NCBI RefSeq assembly: GCF_900112705.1
Contig: NZ_FOMR01000017.1
Coordinates: forward strand, 1-41,437
Direction of reading: 5' to 3'
DNA from: Lentibacillus persicus
Lineage (GTDB): Bacteria; Bacillota; Bacilli; Bacillales; Amphibacillaceae
Length of the DNA stretch: 41,437 nucleotides
The number at the start of each line of letters is the position of its first letter. Position 1 is the stretch's first letter. The notes under the pieces were generated by a model. That model was not told where the DNA came from, searched no databases, and saw nothing but the letters and a program-made list of their open reading frames with translations. Positions 35,280-41,437 of this stretch are shown here, one piece after another. A program made the position numbers and the translations under genes.

Positions 35280-35957
35280 ATGACGAAATTTATTCCATTT
35301 CAGGACATATTGCTCAATCAAGTTCAAGTACCTATTCAATTGCTCGATAAATATAACGAGCTTGGTCTTGACGAAAAGGAAGTTATGGTTATACTGCAAT
35401 TGCTTCGGTTCCTGCAGAATGATAATGATTTCCCAACACCCAATGACATATCAAGCCATTTAACAATCAGTGAGAAAGAATGTGCCAATATTTTACGGAA
35501 GCTCATTCAAAGGAACTTTTTATCAATTGAGCAGCTTGAAAACGAACAGAACCGATTAACTGAACGTTACAGTCTAAATCCGCTTTGGAAAAAATTGTTT
35601 TCTGAAGAGGAGGAGAGGCAGCCACGTGACGATGGTAAAATTTTTGTTTTGTTCGAACAGGAATTTGGACGGCCGCTCTCACCATTTGAAATCGAAATGA
35701 TAAACACTTGGCTGGATGAAGATAATGTTCAACCATCTCTTATAAAAGCAGGTCTTAGGGAATCGGTTTTAATGGGCAAACTTAATTTTAAATATATCGA
35801 CCGCATTCTCAGGGAATGGCAGAAGAAAGGAATCCATTCGGTTGAACAAGCTCGGCAGGCAAGTAAAGCATTTCATGAAAATCAAACTTCTAAACAAGAA
35901 TCAGTCGGCCAAAAGCGTGACACATCAATTTATTACAACTGGCTGGAGGAGGAATAG
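35280..35957 (+). CDS. dnaD: DNA replication initiation protein DnaD
   Basis: DnaD works with DnaA, DnaB and DnaI in loading the replicative helicase at oriC and at restart sites. The N-terminal winged helix (about 1-110) has LDEKEVMVILQLLRFLQ. The C-terminal DnaB_2-type domain (about 125-200) has FEQEFGRPLSPFEIEMINTW and ILREWQKKGIHSVEQA. 225 residues. Start ATG with TGAGGTG 8 bases upstream. It is 3 bases before nth, so the two are coupled. Confidence 0.95.
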   Translation: MTKFIPFQDILLNQVQVPIQLLDKYNELGLDEKEVMVILQLLRFLQNDNDFPTPNDISSHLTISEKECANILRKLIQRNFLSIEQLENEQNRLTERYSLNPLWKKLFSEEEERQPRDDGKIFVLFEQEFGRPLSPFEIEMINTWLDEDNVQPSLIKAGLRESVLMGKLNFKYIDRILREWQKKGIHSVEQARQASKAFHENQTSKQESVGQKRDTSIYYNWLEEE

Positions 35958-35960
35958 GAT

Positions 35961-36626
35961 GTGCTAAACAAATCGCAAGTTCGGCAATGTCTTGATGTTA
36001 TGAAAGAAATGTATCCGGAAGCACAATGTGAGTTAAACCATGATAACCCTTTTGAGCTTGTCATTGCGGTATTGTTGTCCGCTCAGTGCACTGATAATTT
36101 GGTCAATAAAGTAACGGCATCATTGTTTAAAAAATATAAAACACCTGAAGATTTTCTTGCCGTTCCATTGGAAGAGCTGCAGCAGGACATCAAATCAATT
36201 GGTTTGTATCGTAACAAGTCAAAAAATATTCGTAAGCTTTGTCAAATGCTGATTGATGATTATGATGGGGAAGTTCCCAAAACCAAAACAGAACTGATGA
36301 AACTTGCCGGTGTAGGCCGTAAAACTGCTAATGTTGTGGCATCGGTGGCCTTCCGAGAACCGGCTATAGCAGTTGATACGCATGTGGAACGTGTTGCTAA
36401 ACGACTGGCAATCTGCCGGTGGAAAGATTCTGTTCTCGAAGTTGAACAGACATTAATGAAAAAAGTTCCGAAAGATGAATGGGCAGACACACATCATCGA
36501 ATGATTTTTTTTGGCAGATATCATTGCAAAGCCCGAAATCCGCAATGCCCAGAATGCCCACTGCTTGATTTATGCCGCGAAGGTCAAAAGCGTATGCGAA
36601 AAACAGATAAAGCAGCCACTAATTAG
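35961..36626 (+). CDS. nth: Endonuclease III
   Basis: Nth is a DNA glycosylase/AP lyase removing oxidised pyrimidines. The helix-hairpin-helix LAGVGRKTANVV holds the catalytic Lys, K121, and D139 (VDTHVERV) is the second catalytic residue. Four cysteines at 189, 196, 199 and 205 (C-x6-C-x2-C-x5-C) bind the [4Fe-4S] cluster. 221 residues. GTG start with GGAGGAGG at 35945-35952. ypoC, which follows it in B. subtilis, is absent; a shared terminator comes next. Confidence 0.97.
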   Translation: MLNKSQVRQCLDVMKEMYPEAQCELNHDNPFELVIAVLLSAQCTDNLVNKVTASLFKKYKTPEDFLAVPLEELQQDIKSIGLYRNKSKNIRKLCQMLIDDYDGEVPKTKTELMKLAGVGRKTANVVASVAFREPAIAVDTHVERVAKRLAICRWKDSVLEVEQTLMKKVPKDEWADTHHRMIFFGRYHCKARNPQCPECPLLDLCREGQKRMRKTDKAATN

Positions 36627-36630
36627 ATAA

Positions 36631-36658
36631 GCGGCAGTCTTCTAAAGAAGACTGCCGC
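36631..36658. terminator. Bidirectional terminator between nth and ponA
   Basis: GCGGCAGTCTTCT (36631-36643) and AGAAGACTGCCGC (36646-36658) are exact complements, a long G+C-rich stem with almost no loop. The T tracts on both sides are short. The genes on each side converge. Confidence 0.75.
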
Positions 36659-36673
36659 ATTTGTATTGTTAGC

Positions 36674-39529
36674 TCAATTTTCAATCCCGCTATTTCCGGC
36701 ATTTGGTGAGTTGCCATTTTCTTCACCATTTTCATCGCCATTTCCATTGTTGCTTTCATTCCCGTTGTTATTATTGCCGTTATTGCCGTTATCGTTGTTA
36801 TCATCACCATTATCGCTATTTTCTTCACCATTGCCGTTTTCGCCATTGTTGCCGCCATCGGTATCTTCGCCTTCATCTTCATTGTCAGATCCATTTGATT
36901 GTTCATCAGACGGGATTGTGACTTCTGTACTCGATTGTTCTCCGCGGACACCCTGATTAGCGCCGTTCTGGCCAACAGGCGTTACCGCAATACGATAGGT
37001 TTGACCTGGCTGAACACCAGCACCTTCAATAACAATACCTTGTGATTCAACTGTCTGTGATTGAATTTCACTTCCGCCTTGAGATACTGCTACTTCAAAA
37101 TTCGCTGGTGGTCCATTGTACTGCCAGGTAACATCAATCGCCGAACCTGATGGATTGGCGCTGAGACCACTGACTGCCGGAATGTCTTCTTCCTCACCAC
37201 CTGGTATTTGAACCGTTGTTGTCGCTGGATCGCTCGTATTGCTGTCGGTTGTGGCAACAACTTGAATTTCGTAAGTGGCACCAGATTCCACATTTGAGAT
37301 TTCCATTGTTGTATCGTCAGTAGACGACAGACCTTGCATTTCACCATCATCAATACTGGCGCTTACCTCAAACGAAACGTCTTCTTCAGAATCATAATCC
37401 CATCCCACTTGTATCGTTTCTGATTCTTCATCATAGTCAGCCTCCAAGCCTTCAACAGGATCTAATTGATCAAATTCCTCAGAGGTTTCGGATGGTTCGG
37501 TTCCTTCGATAAACAATTCGGTTACGATTTCAGATTCAGGCGTGTAATCACTTGGCAGTTTAGCCGGTCTGGACCCATCCTCGATATCGACTTCAACTAC
37601 AGAGTCAGGCTTCGAAAAATCTGCCGTGTCAATTCCGCTTGACAGTTCACTCATGGTGTTTTTGTACAATGCGTGTGGAATCTTGGTATCCGGCAACGTT
37701 ATATTATTATCGTTATAACCGGTCCAAATGGATATCGTGTAATTTGTTGTATAGCCACTGAACCAGGAATCAGGGGAACCTTCCACATTTTCACGCGTTG
37801 TCGTTCCTGTTTTACCGGCATCCGGGAGTCCTGGAACATTTGCTTGAGCGCCAGTTCCGTCTTCTATGGCTGTCTGTAGCATATCGCTGATCATATAAGC
37901 TGTTGCTTCAGACATAGCTGCTTTTGGTTCCGGTTTGGTATCAACCGTCCTGCCGTTATCAGGAAATTCAACTTTGGTAACAGCGTAGGGTTCGTTGTAT
38001 ACCCCACCGTTCGCAAAGGCACGGTAAGCACCCGAGAGATCCAGGGGATTTGTACCGATATTACCGCCGAGCACATCACCAACCAGGATATCATTATCAC
38101 CGAAAGATATCCCCAGACCCTCTGCAAATTGTTTAGCAGTACTCCCGCCGACCTCTTCAAATGTCTTGGCTGCTGGTACGTTCAGTGATTGCTGCAGCGC
38201 ATATCGCATCGTTACCCACCCATAGTATTGGCCGGCCCATGTGTTAATTTGCTTATCACTTCCGGCAATGTCATACGGGCCATCATCATTTAATTGGTGA
38301 TAAGTTGACCATTGCAGCTCTTCAATAGCAGGTCCATAGCCTATAATCGGTTTAAACGTTGATCCGGGCTGGCGGCTAATGTCTGTAGCGTAATTCAAAC
38401 CATCATTTTCCAAACCACCCCGTGCCCCGCCAATTGCACGGATGGCACCTGTGCTCGTATCAAGAACAGTCATGCCTGCTTCCATTTCATGCTCGTTACC
38501 TTCCTCATCGGTTACGGCTTCCGGATAGTTAACCGGGTTATCTTCACTGTCAGAGAGTAAAAACTCAACGTGTTCTTGGGCATCAGTATCAATCGTTGTA
38601 TGGATTTTAAGTCCGTCTGTATAAACATCTGCGCCTTGAACTTTTTCTTTAACTTCTTTCGTGACCTGCTGCAAAAATGCCTGATAAGGTGTTGGGTCTG
38701 GCGTGTCATCAGTCAGCAGGGAAGGAATGTCCACCTGGCGTGCTTCTTCAGCTTCACTTTCTGAAATTGTGTCATTTTCCACCATTAAATTCAACACTGT
38801 ATTCATTCGGTCTTTCATTAAATCCGGATTCTTAAACGGATTGTATGCAGAGGGCCGCTGTGGAAGCCCGGCAAGAATTGCTGCCTCGGGCAATGTCAGC
38901 TCACTGAGATCTGTTTTCCCGAAGTATAACTCGGCTGCTTTTCCTACGCCATAAGCCCGATTGCCGTAATAAATTTTATTTAGATACATTTCCAGTATTT
39001 CTTCTTTGGAATAGTCACGTTCCAATTGCAGCGCAAGCCACATTTCCTGCACTTTAATGCTTATTTTCTTCTCCGGTGAGAGGAAAGAATTCTCGATCAC
39101 TTGTTGTGTAATTGTACTTGCTCCTTCAGAACCAAAACCATTTGTTATGTTAGCTACGACAGCACCGCCGACTCGCCATATGTCAACACCGGGATGATCA
39201 TAAAAGCGGGCGTCTTCTGTCGAAAGAACGGCATCAATCAGTACTTGAGGAAGCTCATCATACTCAACTTTGGTGCGCTGTTCACCGGCTCCCAAATCGG
39301 CAAACAATTCCCCGTCTTTATCGTATATCTTAGATGAAAATGGTGTTTCCAGTTTTGATGCATCAATATCCGGCGCCGTGACAATATAATAAGTAAACAG
39401 CGTCCCAACACCGATGCCAATAACCAGTATGGCAATACCAATGATCATAAGTAGTTTTTTCCATAGCGGTTTTTTAGTAGCCTTTTTTTGTTTACGTCTT
39501 GCTGTACGTGATTGGCCATTTGTTGCCAT
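36674..39529 (-). CDS. ponA: Penicillin-binding protein 1A, bifunctional, with FN3-like domains and Asn/Gly/Asp/Glu-rich tail
   Basis: A class A penicillin-binding protein that polymerises and cross-links peptidoglycan. The basic cytoplasmic N-terminus is followed by a membrane helix at about 24-49. The GT51 glycosyltransferase domain has E105 in STEDARFYDHPG and GASTITQQ at 136-143. The transpeptidase has S390-T-F-K393, S448-L-N450 and K573-T-G575. Two FN3-like domains follow at about 690-778 and 783-875. The last 75 residues (about 876-951) are Asn, Gly, Asp, Glu and Ser, without aromatic residues. B. subtilis PBP1 has a related plan. ATG with GGAGGA 9 bases upstream. It follows recU by 18 bases. 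Confidence 0.95.
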   Translation of the reverse strand: MATNGQSRTARRKQKKATKKPLWKKLLMIIGIAILVIGIGVGTLFTYYIVTAPDIDASKLETPFSSKIYDKDGELFADLGAGEQRTKVEYDELPQVLIDAVLSTEDARFYDHPGVDIWRVGGAVVANITNGFGSEGASTITQQVIENSFLSPEKKISIKVQEMWLALQLERDYSKEEILEMYLNKIYYGNRAYGVGKAAELYFGKTDLSELTLPEAAILAGLPQRPSAYNPFKNPDLMKDRMNTVLNLMVENDTISESEAEEARQVDIPSLLTDDTPDPTPYQAFLQQVTKEVKEKVQGADVYTDGLKIHTTIDTDAQEHVEFLLSDSEDNPVNYPEAVTDEEGNEHEMEAGMTVLDTSTGAIRAIGGARGGLENDGLNYATDISRQPGSTFKPIIGYGPAIEELQWSTYHQLNDDGPYDIAGSDKQINTWAGQYYGWVTMRYALQQSLNVPAAKTFEEVGGSTAKQFAEGLGISFGDNDILVGDVLGGNIGTNPLDLSGAYRAFANGGVYNEPYAVTKVEFPDNGRTVDTKPEPKAAMSEATAYMISDMLQTAIEDGTGAQANVPGLPDAGKTGTTTRENVEGSPDSWFSGYTTNYTISIWTGYNDNNITLPDTKIPHALYKNTMSELSSGIDTADFSKPDSVVEVDIEDGSRPAKLPSDYTPESEIVTELFIEGTEPSETSEEFDQLDPVEGLEADYDEESETIQVGWDYDSEEDVSFEVSASIDDGEMQGLSSTDDTTMEISNVESGATYEIQVVATTDSNTSDPATTTVQIPGGEEEDIPAVSGLSANPSGSAIDVTWQYNGPPANFEVAVSQGGSEIQSQTVESQGIVIEGAGVQPGQTYRIAVTPVGQNGANQGVRGEQSSTEVTIPSDEQSNGSDNEDEGEDTDGGNNGENGNGEENSDNGDDNNDNGNNGNNNNGNESNNGNGDENGEENGNSPNAGNSGIEN

Positions 39530-39547
39530 AACGCATTATCCTCCAAT

Positions 39548-40138
39548 CTAGAAATAAAGCTGGTCAATTATTGATAGGTAGTCAACACGAGCTTGAAAAT
39601 GAAATGGAATTAGATATCCTTTTTCCTTTATTGCGCCGTAGGGAATTGATTTTTTCCCGTCATTAAACTGTTCATCCCAATATGGAAAAAACGATGCTGC
39701 CGGCAAATAGTAAGTCTCATCGTAGGTGGAGAAACGAATGATCAAAAAAACAATACCACCGTGTGCTTCTATTGATTTCATATGGCTGATTTGATGATGG
39801 TGTATGTTAGAGAGCGGAAACCTTGTTTTATTTCTTGTTTCCTTTGCCTCGAAATCAATATGACGCCCACGGTAAATTCCGTTATAGTCAGTCGTGGATG
39901 GTTGTTTAAAATAGCCCTCAGTTATTACCGCAGCGCTTCGTTTTGGGTAATGAACGTTAACTATTTGAACAGGTGTAGGCTTTTTATGAATAACAGCTTT
40001 ATTTGTATCCTTGTAAAACTTATTTGTTGTGTTAATATCTTTTTCCAATGTCATGCCTCTGTTACTAAATTTCTTTGGATAGTTTCCGGCATACAATTGG
40101 TTTATTCCGTTATTTCGTTTGCCGTTTGGATAATGCAA
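39548..40138 (-). CDS. recU: Holliday junction resolvase RecU
   Basis: RecU cuts Holliday junctions in recombination and modulates RecA. The catalytic metal-binding cluster is D84, E97 and K99 in STTDYNGIYRGRHIDFEAKE, and VIHKKPTPVQIVNVHYPKR matches the family. About 196 residues. The start is uncertain: I chose TTG at 40138 because homologs begin just before YPNGK. AGGGGAG lies about 10 bases upstream. The frame stays open to 40294, but no family sequence lies there. It is cotranscribed with ponA. Confidence 0.92.
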   Translation of the reverse strand: MHYPNGKRNNGINQLYAGNYPKKFSNRGMTLEKDINTTNKFYKDTNKAVIHKKPTPVQIVNVHYPKRSAAVITEGYFKQPSTTDYNGIYRGRHIDFEAKETRNKTRFPLSNIHHHQISHMKSIEAHGGIVFLIIRFSTYDETYYLPAASFFPYWDEQFNDGKKSIPYGAIKEKGYLIPFHFQARVDYLSIIDQLYF

Positions 40139-40171
40139 TATTTGATGTCTCCCCTCTGGGCATATTACAGT

Positions 40172-40200
40172 ATCATACCAAAAAATACCGAAATTGACTA
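40172..40200 (-). promoter_or_regulatory. Possible promoter of recU-ponA
   Basis: On the minus strand TAGTCA (40200-40195) and TATGAT (40177-40172) are 17 bases apart, in the divergent gap to the yppC-like gene. The -35 matches consensus at four of six positions. No clear plus-strand promoter for the yppC-like gene was seen. Confidence 0.4.
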
Positions 40201-40228
40201 TATAAATTGCATGAAATGAGGTAAGTAT

Positions 40229-41185
40229 ATGCAGTTCTTCCATAAAGACCACGATGACTATTTCCATTATATAATATCTGAAACCAAACAGCATAATTTG
40301 GATAACATTTCCCGAACAAAAGCATACGAAAACTTTTATTTGGCGTATCCTGAAATTACGTGGGCTCTTCTGGCAGGTATTGTTTCACGTAATGCAGGCT
40401 GGAATATGACAGATTTATGTACTGCACCCTTTAAGACAATACTATCCAATAAGCAACGTGAGCGTCTTTTTATGACTTACGAACGTGCAAATTGGCTCAT
40501 CTTCTCCGATGCTTATCCACAGCTTCTAATTTATAAACTGTCACTAAAAGTTGGTAAACCACTTTTCAATTTGTTGCCAAAGTTTCAAGTCTCGCGCTAC
40601 ATGCAAAAAGAATGGATGAAATTCTGGCAATACCCTAATAAGCAACGGTTAATACACGCATTAATTATCAATGAACAAAACGTTATTGAAGAGCCTGTGA
40701 TCAAACAGGCGTATTTTAAGCATCATGTGTTTTTAAGTCTGCCTTATCAATTACAGGACTTTTTACTGTTAAATGCAATTTTATTGCCAGCCAAACCAGG
40801 TGACATATATGGGGTGAATGTGCATGATTTTACAAATATTGATAAACGGGTCACCGTTGGGAAGAAAATTGCTTCGATCATGTTTAACCCCCATGTCTAT
40901 CCGTATTTACTTGAATTCATCCGTTCTGTAGAACATACAGGCTCACGCAAAGATTATGAGCGGTTTCTCAATATGCATACAAAGAAGTCACCTATGCTTC
41001 GGATCGCTTATCCGGTTATCACGCATCAAGATATTATTCGAAAGGATTGGCATAAAAAAAGAGGGATAAAACAAAATTGGACGAAAGAAATAATTGAAAA
41101 ACCAGATGCCCGTACCAGTAAGTCATTTTATAGACGTCGAAGGTTAATGTATTATTATTCTTTATTTAAAAGACTCGTTATATAA
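40229..41185 (+). CDS. yppC: DUF2515 family protein (YppC-like)
   Basis: A 318-residue protein, basic and rich in aromatic residues, without signal peptide or clear membrane helix. It belongs by layout and position to DUF2515 (B. subtilis YppC), next to recU and sspM. The sequence RTKAYENFYLAYPEITWALLAG and the later FLLLNAILLPAKPGDIYGV look conserved as I recall. No enzyme motif was recognised. ATG at 40229 with TGAGGT about 10 bases upstream. The stop lies in a bidirectional terminator. Confidence 0.8.
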   Translation: MQFFHKDHDDYFHYIISETKQHNLDNISRTKAYENFYLAYPEITWALLAGIVSRNAGWNMTDLCTAPFKTILSNKQRERLFMTYERANWLIFSDAYPQLLIYKLSLKVGKPLFNLLPKFQVSRYMQKEWMKFWQYPNKQRLIHALIINEQNVIEEPVIKQAYFKHHVFLSLPYQLQDFLLLNAILLPAKPGDIYGVNVHDFTNIDKRVTVGKKIASIMFNPHVYPYLLEFIRSVEHTGSRKDYERFLNMHTKKSPMLRIAYPVITHQDIIRKDWHKKRGIKQNWTKEIIEKPDARTSKSFYRRRRLMYYYSLFKRLVI

Positions 41186-41222
41186 GAAAAGGATTTGCCG
41201 CGATACAAATCCTTTTCTTATA
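41181..41222. terminator. Bidirectional terminator between the yppC-like gene and sspM
   Basis: The arms 41181-41196 and 41207-41222 are exact complements over 16 bases, with a 10-base loop and flanking A/T tracts. The left arm contains the yppC-like stop codon. Confidence 0.85.
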
Positions 41223-41227
41223 TTTAT

Positions 41228-41335
41228 TTATGTTGACGGTCGATTTGGACCATCTAATTTCTTATTTCTGGTTTGGTTTTCCTTCTTTTGATGATGTTTT
41301 GCCGTGTTCTGTTCTGACGGTTTCTTTTTTGGCAT
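41228..41335 (-). CDS. sspM: Minor small acid-soluble spore protein SspM
   Basis: A 35-residue, strongly basic spore protein, read as MPKKKPSEQNTAKHHQKK with the ending LDGPNRPST. B. subtilis SspM has the same size and the same GPNRPST end, and lies next to yppC. It is made in the forespore as a minor SASP; its role is unclear. ATG at 41335 has GGGAGG at 41343-41348 (minus strand), 7 bases upstream. The nearby ATG at 41340 is out of frame. A convincing sigma-G promoter was not found. The terminator to the left ends the gene. Confidence 0.88.
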   Translation of the reverse strand: MPKKKPSEQNTAKHHQKKENQTRNKKLDGPNRPST

Positions 41336-41342
41336 AGCATAA

Positions 41343-41437
41343 CCTCCCTCTATAAATAAATGATTTTCTTCCAATTACTCCAAATTACTTTGATTTTCTC
41401 AGGGGTTTGATTGAAGCTCCCTCCCTCTATAAATAAA
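41343..41437. repeat. Direct repeat of an 18-bp sspM leader motif
   Basis: CCTCCCTCTATAAATAAA occurs at 41343-41360 and again at 41420-41437, the window end, 77 bases apart. The first copy contains the sspM Shine-Dalgarno on the minus strand. The DNA between the copies is A+T-rich with no gene. The second copy could be the leader of another gene or the relic of a duplication. Confidence 0.6.

Noticed and set aside
36619-36975. Overlapping open frames on both strands in the ponA tail region
   Set aside because: They arise from the low-complexity repeat-like coding sequence; the peptides are near-monotonous Met/Ala/Lys or Ser/Pro/Leu runs.
39782-40219. Plus-strand open frame of 145 codons opposite recU
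   Set aside because: recU is supported by catalytic residues on the other strand; this frame has no Shine-Dalgarno, and its composition is that of an antisense shadow.
1-41437. tRNA, rRNA, CRISPR, insertion sequence, toxin-antitoxin or defence system
   Set aside because: I looked on both strands and saw no regular spaced repeats, transposase, integrase or such gene pairs. The genes are ordinary core genes of Bacillaceae.

Overview
The window is a chromosomal core segment of an endospore-forming, Gram-positive member of the Bacillaceae. Its base composition is moderately low in GC, and proteins and gene order point towards the Virgibacillus/Lentibacillus/Oceanobacillus group; the genus is inferred, not proven. 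Gene order closely follows the Bacillus subtilis segment from der to sspM. No tRNA, rRNA, CRISPR array, insertion sequence, prophage or obvious foreign island was seen. I found no undescribed multi-gene system. The interest lies in local departures from the usual order, small regulatory structures and intergenic repeats.

Layout. Positions 1-480 hold degenerate copies of a palindromic intergenic repeat and a promoter. 511-6130 carries der, gpsA, spoVIF, yphE-like, yphF and spoIVA (ribosome assembly, phospholipid precursor, spore coat). 6483-9707 carries hbs, mtrB (TRAP), hepS-menG-hepT (menaquinone side chain and ring methylation); ndk follows. 10421-16206 is the aromatic block aroC-aroB-hisC-tyrA-aroA, with no trp genes, aroH or cheR. 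16309-18736 holds ypiA, ypiB and ypiF. 18984-20975 is the menaquinol:cytochrome c reductase operon qcrABC behind a strong sigma-A-like promoter. 21054-22718 holds ypjA, a very short ypjB-like gene and a YugP-family zinc metallopeptidase.

22726-23000 is a convergent junction with a 23-bp perfect bidirectional terminator and one intact copy of the intergenic repeat. The YitT-family gene ypjC (minus strand) and the ypjD-dapB-mgsA-bshA-cca-birA-dinG gene string (plus strand) diverge from back-to-back promoters near 23940. 32011-35104 carries a 13-codon leader ORF, ypmB, aspB and asnS; 35280-36626 carries dnaD and nth. ponA and recU are on the minus strand (36674-40138), divergent from the yppC-like gene. 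sspM, a 35-residue minor spore protein, lies on the minus strand near the right end.

The genes cover respiration (menaquinone synthesis plus the bc complex), aromatic amino acids, lysine/peptidoglycan precursor and bacillithiol synthesis, DNA maintenance (HU, DinG, Nth, RecU, DnaD), cell wall polymerisation (PBP1A) and sporulation (SpoVIF, SpoIVA, YpjB-like, SspM). Genes missing relative to B. subtilis order (folE, cheR, aroH, trpEDCFBA, bshB1, panBCD, ypmA, ypoC) must be elsewhere or absent. Many starts are GTG or TTG; start choices below rest on Shine-Dalgarno spacing and recalled homolog N-termini.
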